The notes under the pieces: model-generated
Told to the model about the DNA's origin: nothing
What the model saw: only the letters and a program-made list of their open reading frames with translations
The model's database searches: none
Position numbers and translations under genes: made by a program
Part shown: one piece after another, positions 25,246-33,531 of the stretch
Layout: each line of letters opens with the position of its first letter
How positions within the stretch are numbered: position 1 is the stretch's first letter
Assembly: GCA_034664085.1 (NCBI GenBank)
Contig: JAXDII010000035.1
Location: 30,686-94,685 of the forward strand
Source: JACVRW01 sp034664085
GTDB taxonomy: Bacteria; Actinomycetota; Thermoleophilia; Solirubrobacterales; Thermoleophilaceae
Reading direction: 5' to 3'
DNA length: 64,000 nt

Positions 25246-26066
25246 CCGCCACTCGCCAGCTCTGCCTCCAGGTGGGCGCGGAAGGCCTGGGCCGCCTCAC
25301 GCGTGCGCGGACCCTCGTCGAACTCCAAGTCCTCCACCGCTCCGATTGCCTGGACCTCCCGGATCGTGGACGCCAAGAAGGCCTCGCTGGCGGCCATCAG
25401 GGTCTCGGTCGGACAGGGCCGTTCGTTCACTTCCAGCAGGCGCATGACGCGGTCGCGGGTAATCGAGGCGAGGATGTGGTCGTCCAGCGGCGGGGTGCAC
25501 AGCGTGCCGTCGGCGTCGACCCAGAACAGCGTCGAGGTGGGCGCCTCCAGCACCCGCCCGTGCGGCGTGACCAGCAGCGCCTCGTCGAAGCCGCGCTCCT
25601 GCGCCAGCCGGGTGCAGAGCATGTTGGCGGCATAGGAGAGCGACTTGACCCCGTCGAGCACTCGCGTGGGCGCATAGGTCACGAGGCCGAGCCGGATGCC
25701 GGCCGGCTTGGCCGCGGCAGGCTCGGTCAGCAGCAGGCGCCGCCCGCCGCGCGTGACGACGATCCGCAGCGCGCCGTCGAAATCGCCCCCGCGGGCCGCG
25801 AGCAGCTCGGGGATCTCGCTCTCCAACTCGGTTCGGTAGACCTCGGGCAGCCGAAGGTTCGCCCCCGAACGCTCCAGTCGGTCGAGGTGATCGGTGAGCG
25901 CAAAGACCGTTCCGTCGTAGACGCGCATCACCTCGAACACGCCGTCGCCGCGCAACAGGCCCTCGTCGGTGACCGGGATCGTCAGCTCGTCGGACGGGGC
26001 GATGCGCCCGTTGAGCGAGCCCAGCTCGACCGTCTTTGTGGCCGTGTCGTCTGCCATGCGGAGCAT
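25242..26066 (-). CDS. Class IV aminotransferase (aminodeoxychorismate lyase / branched-chain type)
   Basis: A 274-residue PLP enzyme of fold type IV. GSLNGRIAPSDELTIPVTDEGLLRGDGVFE opens the fold, VKSLSYAANML (about 144-154) carries the probable Schiff-base Lys and EAPTSTLFWVDADG (about 177-190) the PLP-binding Glu and threonine loop. The length fits PabC (4-amino-4-deoxychorismate lyase) or a short BCAT/D-amino-acid transaminase; sequence alone does not separate these. Two in-frame ATGs (26066, 26057) are possible and neither has a good ribosome site. Divergent from the GntR regulator. Confidence 0.85.
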   Translation of the reverse strand: MLRMADDTATKTVELGSLNGRIAPSDELTIPVTDEGLLRGDGVFEVMRVYDGTVFALTDHLDRLERSGANLRLPEVYRTELESEIPELLAARGGDFDGALRIVVTRGGRRLLLTEPAAAKPAGIRLGLVTYAPTRVLDGVKSLSYAANMLCTRLAQERGFDEALLVTPHGRVLEAPTSTLFWVDADGTLCTPPLDDHILASITRDRVMRLLEVNERPCPTETLMAASEAFLASTIREVQAIGAVEDLEFDEGPRTREAAQAFRAHLEAELASGG

Positions 26067-26133
26067 CTTCCCAGACCACGGTCAAAGCACCTGCGGGGGC
26101 CTCGTGCAGGCGGCGCGAACACCCGCCAAAGGC

Positions 26134-26147
26134 ACTAGTATGGTAGT
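26134..26147 (+). promoter_or_regulatory. Putative GntR operator overlapping a -10 (TAGTAT)
   Basis: ACTA-N6-TAGT inverted repeat (ACTAGTATGGTAGT). It contains TAGTAT at 26136-26141, 10 nt before ATG 26152. A regulator bound here would block its own leaderless promoter and the operon behind it. Confidence 0.35.
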
Positions 26148-26151
26148 CGAC

Positions 26152-26841
26152 ATGCGCATCCACCTGAGCGATAGAGCAAGTGGTGTGTCAGCCCGGGACC
26201 AGGTCTACGTGGCGCTCCGGGAGGCGATCGTCTCGGCGGAGTTGCAGCCCGGCCGCCGCCTCTCCGAGAACGAGCTGGCCGAAGCGCTGGGCGTCAGCCG
26301 GACCCCCGTTCGCGAGGCGCTGGTGCGCCTCCGCGACGAGCGCCTCGTAGCGATCGTTCCCCAGCTCGGCACGTTCGTCACCCTGATCAGCACCGACGCG
26401 GTGGCGGACGCCGCCTTCGTCCGCGAGGCGCTCGAGTGCAGCGCGATCCGCCTGGCCACCGAGCGCGCCACCGAGCGCGAGCTCGAGGAGCTCCAGGCCA
26501 ACCTGGCGGCGCAGGACCGCGCCGAGGAGTCGGCCGACACCGAGGCCTTCGACCGCCTGGACGAGGTGCTGCACCGAACCCTCTGCGAGCTCAGCGGCCG
26601 CGAGATCGCCTGGTCGCTGAGCCGCCGCGCCAACGGCCACCTCGACCGGGTGCGCCGCCTGAGCCTGCCTGAGCCCGGCTATCTCGGCGAGATGGTCGCC
26701 GAGCACCGCGCCGTCGTGGCGGCGGTCGCCGAGCACGACCCGGACCGCGCCGAGGCCGCGTTGCGCCATCACCTGCGCATGGTGCTGTCCAGCCTGCCGA
26801 GCATCCGCGCCGCTCACCCCGACTACTTCGAGGAGCCCTAG
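26152..26841 (+). CDS. GntR-family transcriptional regulator, FCD (FadR) subfamily
   Basis: A 229-residue regulator. The winged-helix domain spans about 10-75, with GRRLSENELAEALGVSRTPVREAL as its recognition region (positions about 30-53). The FCD effector domain (about 85-220) has the metal/ligand-binding pattern FDRLDEVLH..., EHRAVVAAVAEHD and LRHHLRMV. FCD members usually sense carboxylates such as lactate or pyruvate. It sits 2 nt before the E1 alpha gene, so it probably autoregulates the dehydrogenase operon. ATG 26152 is preferred over 26140 because of the -10-like hexamer. Confidence 0.9.
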   Translation: MRIHLSDRASGVSARDQVYVALREAIVSAELQPGRRLSENELAEALGVSRTPVREALVRLRDERLVAIVPQLGTFVTLISTDAVADAAFVREALECSAIRLATERATERELEELQANLAAQDRAEESADTEAFDRLDEVLHRTLCELSGREIAWSLSRRANGHLDRVRRLSLPEPGYLGEMVAEHRAVVAAVAEHDPDRAEAALRHHLRMVLSSLPSIRAAHPDYFEEP

Positions 26842-26843
26842 CC

Positions 26844-27914
26844 ATGGCGGTCACCGCTCCCGCACCACCCCAGCTATCCCCCGAGCTGCGCCGCGAGCTC
26901 TACGAGCTGATGGTGCTGAGCCGCGCCTTCGAGATGGAGGCCGAGCGCCAGTACAAGGCGGCGCGGATCGGCGGCTACTGCCACCTCTCCTCCGGGCAGG
27001 AGGCAACCACGGTCGGCTGCGTACACGCGCTCGAGGCCGACGACCTGCTCGTGACCGGCTACCGCTGCCACGGCTTCGCGCTCGCGCGCGGCGTCCCGCC
27101 CGAGGCCGCGATGGCCGAGCTGTTCGGGCGCGCCGACGGCTGCGCCCACGGCCGCGGCGGGTCGATGCACCTGCTCGACGTTCAGCGCGGCTTCTACGGC
27201 GGCTGGGGCATCGTCGCCGGGCAGCTGCCCGTGGCCACCGGGCTCGCGCTCGGCCTCGTCCGCCAGCAGCGCCAGCAGGCCGTGCTCTGCGAGCTCGGCG
27301 ACGGCGCCGTGAACATGGGCGCCTGGCACGAGTCGCTCAACCTGGCGGCGCTGTGGGAGCTGCCGGTGGTCTTCCTGGTCGTGAACAACGAGTACGGCAT
27401 GGGCACGTCGGTCGCACGCGCCTCCGCGGAGCCGGAGCTGTGGCGCCGAGCGTCGGCCCACCGGATGCACGGGGAGCGCGTGGACGGCGACGACCTCGAC
27501 GCGGTGATCGAGGCGACCACCCGGCTGCTCCGCGACGCGCGCGAGCAGCGGCGTCCCGCCGTCCTCGAGGCGCTCACCTACCGCTACCGCGGCCATTCCG
27601 TGGCCGACGCCGGCCTCGCCTACCGCACCAAGGACGAGATCGCCGGGCGGCAGGCGCTCGACCCGATCGCACGCGTTCGCGCGCAGCTGGCCGGCGGCGG
27701 CGTCTCCGAGCAGGAGCTCGAGGCGATCGACGACACCGCTGACGAGCGAGTACGGGCGGCCGTGGACTTCGCTCTCGCCAGCCCCGAGCCGTCCGTCGAT
27801 GGCCTCGCTGCGGGGATGCACGCCGCGGGCAGCGCGGAGCAGTTCGCGCGCATGCGCCCGGGCAGCCCGTTCGGCGAGGAGGGGCTCACCTTCGACGCGG
27901 GGCTCGGCTCGTGA
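26844..27914 (+). CDS. pdhA: Thiamine-diphosphate-dependent 2-oxoacid dehydrogenase E1 alpha
   Basis: A 356-residue E1 alpha subunit. E1 decarboxylates a 2-oxoacid and passes the acyl group to lipoyl-E2. The TPP-binding motif GDGAVNMGAWHESLNLAALWELPVVFLVVNN (about 152-182) is complete, as are YRCHGFALARG and GRGGSMHL. The substrate could be pyruvate, acetoin or branched-chain oxoacids; the symbol is a best guess. No E2 or E3 gene follows, so those subunits must be coded elsewhere. Four-base overlap with the beta subunit. Confidence 0.85.
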   Translation: MAVTAPAPPQLSPELRRELYELMVLSRAFEMEAERQYKAARIGGYCHLSSGQEATTVGCVHALEADDLLVTGYRCHGFALARGVPPEAAMAELFGRADGCAHGRGGSMHLLDVQRGFYGGWGIVAGQLPVATGLALGLVRQQRQQAVLCELGDGAVNMGAWHESLNLAALWELPVVFLVVNNEYGMGTSVARASAEPELWRRASAHRMHGERVDGDDLDAVIEATTRLLRDAREQRRPAVLEALTYRYRGHSVADAGLAYRTKDEIAGRQALDPIARVRAQLAGGGVSEQELEAIDDTADERVRAAVDFALASPEPSVDGLAAGMHAAGSAEQFARMRPGSPFGEEGLTFDAGLGS

Positions 27915-28963
27915 GCGCCACGGCGGAGCACACCGAGGCCGTGCCGGGCACGGACGCTACCCAAGTCATGACCTACCGCGAGGCGCTCAGGCTGGCGCTG
28001 CGCGAGGAGCTCGCGCGCGATGGCCGCGTCTTCGTGATGGGCGAGGAGGTCGGGCTGTTCGACGGCTCCTACAAGGTCACCGCCGGGCTGATGGACGAGT
28101 TCGGTCCCGACCGCATCCGCGACACCCCGATCTCCGAGGAGGGGTTCGTCGGCGCGGGGGTGGGCGCCGCGATGCTCGGCGAGCGCCCGGTGGTCGAGAT
28201 CATGACGATCAACTTCCTGCTGGTCGCGATGGACCAGGTCATCAACCACGCCGCCAAGGTCGGCGCGATGTTCGGCGGCGAGGTGCGCTGCCCGCTCGTG
28301 ATCCGCACGCCGAACGGGGCCGGCAACCAGCTCACCGCCCAGCACTCGCAGTCCTTCGACGGCTGGTTCGCGGGCACGCCCGGCCTCAAGGTGGTGGCGC
28401 CCGCCTCGCCCGCCGACGCCAAGGGCCTGCTCAAGTCGGCCATCCGCGACGACGACCCGGTGCTCGTGATCGAGAACCTGCCGATCTACAAGCAGAAGGG
28501 CGAGGTGCCGCTCGACCCCGACTTCGTCACGCCGATCGGCAGGGCGCGGATCGCGCGCCCGGGGAGTGACATCACGATCGTCGCGCACTCCTATGCCGTG
28601 GTGCGCGCGCTCGCCGTCGCCGAGCAGCTGGCCGAGTCGCACGGCGTGTCCGCCGAGGTGGTGGACCTGCGCTCGCTACGACCGCTGGACGTCGAGACCG
28701 TCGTGGAGTCCGTCGCCCGCACCAACCGCGCGATCTGCGTCGAGGAGGGCTGGGCTTCCTACGGCGTCACGGCCGAGCTGGCGGCGCGCATCCAGAAGGC
28801 CTGCTTCGACGAGCTCGACGCTCCCGTCGAGCGGGTCGGGATGGCCGAGGTCCCGCTGCCGTACGCGAAGGCGCTCGAGCACGCCGCGATGCCGAACGAG
28901 GACCGCATCGCCGCAGGCGTGCTGGCCACGCTGGGCCTCGCGCCCGCCCCTTCCGGCAGCTAG
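27911..28963 (+). CDS. pdhB: Thiamine-diphosphate-dependent 2-oxoacid dehydrogenase E1 beta
   Basis: A 350-residue beta subunit forming the E1 heterotetramer with the product upstream. Visible marks: FVMGEEVGLFDGSYKVTAGL near 40-59, DTPISEEGFVGAGVGAAMLG, and the transketolase C-terminal domain with VVDLRSLRPLDVETVVESV and NRAICVEEGW. GTG start overlaps the alpha TGA (GTGA). The first 20 residues are not conserved, so the true start may be at MTYREAL (ATG 27968). Promoter for the next gene follows directly. Confidence 0.88.
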   Translation: MSATAEHTEAVPGTDATQVMTYREALRLALREELARDGRVFVMGEEVGLFDGSYKVTAGLMDEFGPDRIRDTPISEEGFVGAGVGAAMLGERPVVEIMTINFLLVAMDQVINHAAKVGAMFGGEVRCPLVIRTPNGAGNQLTAQHSQSFDGWFAGTPGLKVVAPASPADAKGLLKSAIRDDDPVLVIENLPIYKQKGEVPLDPDFVTPIGRARIARPGSDITIVAHSYAVVRALAVAEQLAESHGVSAEVVDLRSLRPLDVETVVESVARTNRAICVEEGWASYGVTAELAARIQKACFDELDAPVERVGMAEVPLPYAKALEHAAMPNEDRIAAGVLATLGLAPAPSGS

Positions 28964-28974
28964 ACGGGCCGGTA

Positions 28975-28980
28975 TAGAGT
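28975..28980 (+). promoter_or_regulatory. Putative -10 (TAGAGT) for the CBS-domain gene
   Basis: TAGAGT (within TATAGAGT) ends 6 nt before ATG 28987; the start codon would be the 5' end of the message. Confidence 0.45.
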
Positions 28981-28986
28981 CTGCGC

Positions 28987-29376
28987 ATGCCGGCGGCGCG
29001 CGGACACATGTCACGCGATCTCCTTGCGGTCGAGCCGGACCTCGCGCTGTCCGAGGTGGCGAAGCGGATGGTCGCCAAGGACGTGGGCGCGGTGCTCGTG
29101 ACCGACGGCGACCGGCTCGTCGGCATCCTCACCGAACGCGACGTGCTGCGAGCCGTCGCGCAGGGCATCGACGACACCACGGTGGCCGCGGACTGGATGA
29201 CGCGCGACCCGGACACGCTCGACCCGGACGAATCCACCCAGCACGCCGCCGTGCTGATGATCCACGGCGGCTTTCGGCACCTGCCGGTAACCGAGGACGG
29301 CGCGGTCGTCGGGATGCTCTCGATCCGCGACCTGATGCGGCTCGTGCTGGAGGACTCCGTACCCAGAGGCGCCTAG
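28987..29376 (+). CDS. Two-CBS-domain protein
   Basis: A 129-residue cytoplasmic protein consisting of a tandem CBS (Bateman) pair: first at about 7-62 (MSRDLLAVEPDLALSEVAKRM, then GILTERDVLRAV) and second at about 75-125 (MTRDPDTLDPDESTQHAA, then GMLSIRDLMRLV). Such stand-alone pairs bind adenine nucleotides and regulate partner enzymes. Partner unknown. It precedes two NTF2-like genes by 16 nt and may be co-transcribed with them. Confidence 0.9.
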   Translation: MPAARGHMSRDLLAVEPDLALSEVAKRMVAKDVGAVLVTDGDRLVGILTERDVLRAVAQGIDDTTVAADWMTRDPDTLDPDESTQHAAVLMIHGGFRHLPVTEDGAVVGMLSIRDLMRLVLEDSVPRGA

Positions 29377-29391
29377 CGAGGAGGGCACGGC

Positions 29392-29781
29392 ATGCCGGAG
29401 GGGAACGTTGAGGTCGTCCGCCGTGGGTTCGACGCCTTCAACGCCCGTCACGTCGACGAGCTCCTCGCCACTTCCGCCGCCGACAGCGAATGGATGCCGT
29501 TCCGCGCACAGCTCGAGGGGACGCCGTACCGCGGCCATGAGGGCGTGCGGCGCTTCGTGCGCGACATGGACGAGGACTGGGATGAGTTCCGCATCGAACC
29601 CGTGGAGTTCCACGAGGCCGGCGACCTGGTCGTGGTGATCGGTCGCGTCAAGGCAGTCGGCGGCGGCAGCGGCGTGAACATCGACTCGCTCGCCGGTTTC
29701 GTCCTCGAGGTGCACGGCGGCTTGATCACGCGCCTGACCAGCCACAGCGATCCCGAAGCGGCCCTGGAGGCGATCAGGTGA
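29392..29781 (+). CDS. SnoaL/NTF2-like protein, copy 1
   Basis: A 129-residue single-domain cone-shaped alpha+beta-barrel protein. The opening NVEVVRRGFDAFNARHVDELLA and the later GHEGVRRFVRDMDEDWDEFRIEP and VHGGLITRLTSHSD are typical of SnoaL-like polyketide-cyclase/isomerase-fold proteins in actinobacteria. Most are uncharacterised, and an enzymatic role cannot be inferred. It overlaps the next, paralogous gene by 4 nt, so the two are probably made together. Confidence 0.85.
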   Translation: MPEGNVEVVRRGFDAFNARHVDELLATSAADSEWMPFRAQLEGTPYRGHEGVRRFVRDMDEDWDEFRIEPVEFHEAGDLVVVIGRVKAVGGGSGVNIDSLAGFVLEVHGGLITRLTSHSDPEAALEAIR

Positions 29782-30179
29782 ACAGCGCGAACGTCGAAGT
29801 CGTGCGCCAGTCGTTCGCGGCGATCTACCGCTGGGACGTCGACGCGCTGCTCGAGCTGTACGACCCCGAGGTCGAGTTCCTGCCGCTGACGGGAACGCGC
29901 GTCGAGAGCGGCGGCTACTTCGGGCACGCCGGGGTGCGCGACTACTTCGAGGAGGTGGCCGACGTCTGGGAGGAGCTGCGCCCATACGCAGAGGACTTCC
30001 GGACGGCGGACGACAAGGTGGTCGCCGTAGGCGGGTGCGCGGTGCGCGGACTGGGAAGCGGCGCCGAGACCGACACGCCGATGGCCTGGGTGGTGACGCT
30101 AAGCGACGGGAAGGTCACGAGCCACCGCGGCTACCGCTCGGGCTCGGAGGCGCTGGAGGCCGTGGGCCTGGACGAGTGA
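29778..30179 (+). CDS. SnoaL/NTF2-like protein, copy 2
   Basis: A 133-residue paralogue of the preceding gene (NVEVVRQSFAAIYRWDVDALLE; GHAGVRDYFEEVADVWEELRPYAEDF). The GTG start shares bases with the upstream TGA (GTGA). The tandem pair suggests a hetero-oligomer or a recent duplication that has diverged. The tRNA-Lys gene lies just beyond, on the opposite strand. Confidence 0.85.
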   Translation: MNSANVEVVRQSFAAIYRWDVDALLELYDPEVEFLPLTGTRVESGGYFGHAGVRDYFEEVADVWEELRPYAEDFRTADDKVVAVGGCAVRGLGSGAETDTPMAWVVTLSDGKVTSHRGYRSGSEALEAVGLDE

Positions 30180-30189
30180 GCCGGAAGAG

Positions 30190-30262
<73 letters not shown>

Positions 30263-30307
30263 GGCGGTCGATTCTAGAAGACGCTCGCGTGAGCGCCGAC
30301 CCCCGGG

Positions 30308-30661
30308 TCAGTCCGCTGTCGAGAGCGCCGCGAGGGCGTCGTCGCGCGACGAGTGGATCGGGAAGACGCGGTCGAGGCCCGTGATCTCGAAGATCTTCGT
30401 GATGTTCTCGTCGGTGCAGACGAGCGCGAGCGAGCCGCCCGTTGGCCGCAGGCGCTTCACCCCCCCGACCAGCACTCCGAGCGTCGTCGAGTCGATGAAG
30501 GTCGCCTTCGACAGGTCGACCACGATCTGCTTCTTGCCCGACTCGATCAGCTCGACCATCCGCTCCTTGAACTCCGGCGCGGTGTAGAGATCCACCTCGC
30601 CACCCAGCTCGATCACATGGGTGGCGTCGTCAATCGCCTCGTCTTCGATGTGGAAGTTCAC
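30308..30661 (-). CDS. STAS-domain anti-sigma-factor antagonist (RsbV-like)
   Basis: A 117-residue STAS protein. The phosphorylatable serine lies in ATFIDSTTLGVLVGG (Ser about 59). Such proteins, when dephosphorylated, sequester an RsbW-type anti-sigma factor and free a stress sigma factor. GTG 30661 has AGGGAG 5-10 nt upstream and starts the fold directly (VNFHIEDEAIDDATHVIEL); the longer frame adds unconserved residues. No sigma-factor gene is nearby; the candidate RsbW partner is at 10490-10885. Confidence 0.88.
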   Translation of the reverse strand: MNFHIEDEAIDDATHVIELGGEVDLYTAPEFKERMVELIESGKKQIVVDLSKATFIDSTTLGVLVGGVKRLRPTGGSLALVCTDENITKIFEITGLDRVFPIHSSRDDALAALSTAD

Positions 30662-30731
30662 TCTTCTCCCTGGTGTCGTCCGTTGCAGCGGGGACAACGC
30701 TGCAGGACGGAAGGGTAAGCGAGCGAGGGGC

Positions 30732-31385
30732 TCACTGCTCTGGGGGGGCGGGAGTTTGCAATTGCTCGGCTGCCTCGCGCACCTGTTTGCGGTCCTTCTT
30801 GGGCGCTAGATCGATCGCCTTCTGCGCCGCGAGATCGGCCGTGCGCTTGTCGCCGGCCGCGGTCGCGTACTGCACGAGCAGCAGATAGGCCTGCGGATCG
30901 TTGGCGTCGGCGGCGATCGTGCGCACCACCTCCTTGGCCTTGTCCGGCTGGTTGAGGCCACCGCGGTCGTAGACGATCAGGGCCACCCGCGCGAGGTCGG
31001 GATCGGGCTTGCCGTCGGTCGCTCGCACATAGCGCTCCCAGTACGCCGCCGCCCTGCGCAGCTCGTCCTTCGCCTCGTCGGGGATCTCCGCCGTGCCGGA
31101 GGGCGTCTGCGACGACGCCGCCTGGTAGTTCAGCCGCACGAGCTCCGCGAGGACCGCCGGGTTGTTCGGCGATGCCGCCAGACGCTTCTCCTGGCGCTCG
31201 ATGCGGTCGTCGAGCTGGCTGTTGTCCGTGGTGCCGCTGTTGTTCCCGGTGAAGGCGTCGATCAGGCCGCCGGAGACGTCGCCCCCGATGCCGAAGAACA
31301 CGAGCCCGCCGCCCATCAGCACGGCAAGCGTGAGATAGGTGGCCTGGACCGCTCGGCGGCGTCGTCCTCTGAGGTCGAAAAGCAT
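30732..31385 (-). CDS. Membrane-anchored TPR-like protein
   Basis: A 217-residue protein with a basic N-terminus (MLFDLRGRRRRAVQ), one membrane helix (about 14-34) and an extracytoplasmic helical domain with tetratricopeptide-like repeats (NNPAVLAELVRLNYQA; DPQAYLLLVQYATAAGD). A low-complexity Gly/Asn/Thr linker joins them. Ends in a Gln/Pro-rich tail. Immediately downstream of tatC on the same strand, but it has its own -10-like hexamer. Function unknown; TPR proteins of this type usually scaffold complexes. Confidence 0.8.
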   Translation of the reverse strand: MLFDLRGRRRRAVQATYLTLAVLMGGGLVFFGIGGDVSGGLIDAFTGNNSGTTDNSQLDDRIERQEKRLAASPNNPAVLAELVRLNYQAASSQTPSGTAEIPDEAKDELRRAAAYWERYVRATDGKPDPDLARVALIVYDRGGLNQPDKAKEVVRTIAADANDPQAYLLLVQYATAAGDKRTADLAAQKAIDLAPKKDRKQVREAAEQLQTPAPPEQ

Positions 31386-31395
31386 GCGCTGCGAA

Positions 31396-31401
31396 AGGCT
31401 A
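31396..31401 (-). promoter_or_regulatory. Putative -10 (TAGCCT) for the TPR gene
   Basis: On the minus strand TAGCCT ends 10 nt before ATG 31385. No Shine-Dalgarno. Confidence 0.4.
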
Positions 31402-31415
31402 GTGGTTGCCCGCGC

Positions 31416-32165
31416 CTACGAGTCTTCGGGCAGCTCCGAGATCGGCCGGCCCCAGGCCGCCGCCATCAGGATGCTCAGCTCGTAGAGCGCGTAGAGCGGG
31501 ATCGCCTCGAGCATCAGGGTGAGCGGGTCGAGCGTCGGCAGCAGCGAGGCGATCACGACGATCGCAACGAACGCGTAGCGACGCCCGCGGCGCAGCTTCT
31601 CGGGCGTGGTCACGCGCAGCTTGCAGGCCACGAGGACGCCGACCGGGATCTGGAACCCCAGGCCCATGGCGAGCATGAGCAGCGTCACGAACGAGTAGTA
31701 GTCGCGCGCGCGCACCTGCGTGTTGAACTCGTCGGCGTTGAAGTTGAGGAGGAACTCCATCGCCGGCGTGAGGACGACGAAGTAGCAGAACACGACACCG
31801 GTGATGAACAGCAGCGGGATCAGCATCAGCAGCGGCAGCGCCACCCGCTTCTCCGTAGGGCTGAAGGCCGGCAGCAGGAACGCGTAGAGCTGGTAGAGGA
31901 TCACCGGAAGCGCGATCAGCAGCGCGGCGTACGCGGCGTTCGTGAGCGTCGAGTAGAACGCCTCCGCCGGGCCCAGGGTGATCGGCTCGATGCCCCTCGG
32001 CAGCGGGGCGTTGACGATCTCGAGAACGGCGTGGTTCTGCCAGGCGGTGAGCGCCCACGCCAGGATGAACGCGATGGCGCAGACGATCAGACGGCTGCGC
32101 AGCTCGTCCAGGTGGTCGACGACCGAGAGGCGGTCATCGTGCGATATCGGCCGGATGCGCCGCAC
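31416..32165 (-). CDS. tatC: Sec-independent protein translocase TatC
   Basis: TatC is the membrane receptor for twin-arginine signal peptides. The 249-residue protein has six membrane segments, the N-terminal SVVDHLDELRSRLI signature (about 14-27) and the conserved LPAFSPTEKR loop (about 96-105). ATG start 23 nt after tatA on the same strand. The Rieske protein in this window carries a possible Tat signal and so may be a client. Confidence 0.96.
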   Translation of the reverse strand: MRRIRPISHDDRLSVVDHLDELRSRLIVCAIAFILAWALTAWQNHAVLEIVNAPLPRGIEPITLGPAEAFYSTLTNAAYAALLIALPVILYQLYAFLLPAFSPTEKRVALPLLMLIPLLFITGVVFCYFVVLTPAMEFLLNFNADEFNTQVRARDYYSFVTLLMLAMGLGFQIPVGVLVACKLRVTTPEKLRRGRRYAFVAIVVIASLLPTLDPLTLMLEAIPLYALYELSILMAAAWGRPISELPEDS

Positions 32166-32188
32166 GCCCTACGCGGCCCCGTTCGCAG

Positions 32189-32407
32189 CTAGGGCTTGTG
32201 CTCGCTGGCCGTCGTGGTGGCCACCGGCTCGGGCTGCTCGACGCTGCCCTCGGGCAGCTCGTCCTTGTCCTTGCCAGTGACCGAATCCTTGAACTCGCGC
32301 ATCCCCCGGCCCAGGGACCGCCCGAGGTCGGGCAGGCGCTTGGGGCCGAAGATGACCAGCACGATCACGAGGATGATCACGATCTCGAGAGGGCCCGGTG
32401 TCCACAT
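32189..32407 (-). CDS. tatA: Sec-independent protein translocase TatA
   Basis: TatA oligomers form the Tat transport path. From ATG 32407 the product is 72 residues: MWTPGPLEIVIILVIVLVIFGPKRLPDLGRSLG (short membrane helix, the FGPKRLP hinge and amphipathic helix, described by position 1-33), then an acidic tail. A longer version from ATG 32419 adds MYRA. The shorter start is preferred because TACCAT lies exactly 10 nt upstream, as for other leaderless genes here. Followed by tatC; tatB is not present in the window. Confidence 0.93.
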   Translation of the reverse strand: MWTPGPLEIVIILVIVLVIFGPKRLPDLGRSLGRGMREFKDSVTGKDKDELPEGSVEQPEPVATTTASEHKP

Positions 32408-32417
32408 GGCTCTGTAC

Positions 32418-32423
32418 ATGGTA
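32418..32423 (-). promoter_or_regulatory. Putative -10 (TACCAT) for tatAC
   Basis: Minus-strand TACCAT ends 10 nt before ATG 32407 and decides between the two possible tatA starts. Confidence 0.45.
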
Positions 32424-32430
32424 GCGGTGG

Positions 32431-32997
32431 CTACTTGTCGAAGTTCAAATAGAAGCGGCTGGGCGTCGGCTCTGCCTGGCCCTGGTACTTCGAACCCGTC
32501 TCGCGGGACCCATACGGCCGGTCCACCGGCCCGTCCATGCGCATGAACGAGATCTGCCCGATCGGCATGCCCTCGTAGATGGTGATCGGGAGGTTCGCGA
32601 CGTTGGAGAGCTCGAGCGTGAGGTTGCCCGAGAAGCCCGCGTCGACGAAGCCGGCGGTCGAGTGGATCAGCAGACCGAGCCGACCGAGGCTCGACTTGCC
32701 CTCCAGGCGCGCGACCAGGTCGTCGGGCAGCGACACGCGCTCGAGCGTCTGCCCGAGCACGAACTCGCCGGGGTGCAGGATGAAGGGCTCGCCGTCGTGC
32801 ACCTCGACCAGCTCGGTGAGGTCGGGCATCGGCTGGCGCACGTCGATGTACGGATAGCGGGCGTTGTGGAACACGCGAAAGCGCGAGTCGACCCGAAGGT
32901 CGATGCTCGACGGCTGGACCAGGCTTTCGTCGAACGGATCGATGACGACGCGCCCCGCCTCGATCTCCAACCGGATCGTCCTGTCGCTCAGAACCAC
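32431..32997 (-). CDS. dcd: dCTP deaminase (possibly bifunctional DCD-DUT)
   Basis: Deaminates dCTP to dUTP, supplying dTTP synthesis; actinobacterial and archaeal members often also hydrolyse dUTP. The 188-residue protein begins VVLSDRTIRLEIEAG and has LVQPSSIDLRVDSRFRVF (about 27-44), GKSSLGRLGLLIHSTAGFVDAGF (about 109-131, active-site region) and a C-terminal TGSKYQGQAEPTPSRFY lid. GTG 32997 is chosen because it matches the family's usual length and has TAGACT 10 nt upstream; the frame is open further but without conservation. Confidence 0.93.
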   Translation of the reverse strand: MVLSDRTIRLEIEAGRVVIDPFDESLVQPSSIDLRVDSRFRVFHNARYPYIDVRQPMPDLTELVEVHDGEPFILHPGEFVLGQTLERVSLPDDLVARLEGKSSLGRLGLLIHSTAGFVDAGFSGNLTLELSNVANLPITIYEGMPIGQISFMRMDGPVDRPYGSRETGSKYQGQAEPTPSRFYLNFDK

Positions 32998-33007
32998 GAG
33001 GTCGCCG

Positions 33008-33013
33008 AGTCTA
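33008..33013 (-). promoter_or_regulatory. Putative -10 (TAGACT) for dcd
   Basis: Minus-strand TAGACT ends 10 nt before GTG 32997, predicting a leaderless dcd message. Confidence 0.5.
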
Positions 33014-33066
33014 TGTGCTCGGACTTCAGGTTCGTCGCGAGCGTGCCGATACGGGGTCCAGAGGCG

Positions 33067-33531
33067 ATGAGGAAGATGGAAAGCCACGACGAACAGACCC
33101 ACTACGTGAAGCGCGTGGTTCTCCCCAGCGGGAAGACGATCGAGGTCGTCTACTTCCGGGATCCGGGCCCCGGGGCGCATGCCACGGAGGCTCCGGCTGG
33201 AGCCGTCCCTCACACCGACGATCCGCCCGCCGAGCCCCATCAGACGCTCCACGTCTGCGCGGAGTGCTCCTCGGACCTGGTGTATCCGGTCCAATGGGAT
33301 GAGTCGGGCGCGGAGAACTGGAGCGTGCTGCTCCACTGCCCCAACTGCGACCTCTACCGCGAGGGCGTCTTCAGCCAGGACACCGTCGAGGTGTTCGACG
33401 AGGAGCTCGACCGTGGCGCCGATGCGCTCGCGCGGGGCTACAAGCGCCTGATGCGCTCGAACATGGCCGAGGAGATCGACCGGTTCGTGGGCGCGCTGAG
33501 TTCCGGGGCCATCGTCCCCGAAGACTTCTAG
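33067..33531 (+). CDS. Hypothetical zinc-ribbon protein
   Basis: A 154-residue protein, not recognised. Residues 1-45 contain a beta-rich stretch (THYVKRVVLPSGKTIEVVYF); a CAEC...CPNC pair about 30 residues apart (around 66-98) forms a probable zinc ribbon (LHVCAECSSDLVYPV, LLHCPNCDLYREGVF); the rest is helical and ends in EDF. ATG 33067 or 33076 could be the start; AGAGG at 33060-33064 fits 33076 better. Divergent from dcd. Its TAG stop shares CTAG with the convergent polyprenyl synthase stop. Confidence 0.75.
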   Translation: MRKMESHDEQTHYVKRVVLPSGKTIEVVYFRDPGPGAHATEAPAGAVPHTDDPPAEPHQTLHVCAECSSDLVYPVQWDESGAENWSVLLHCPNCDLYREGVFSQDTVEVFDEELDRGADALARGYKRLMRSNMAEEIDRFVGALSSGAIVPEDF

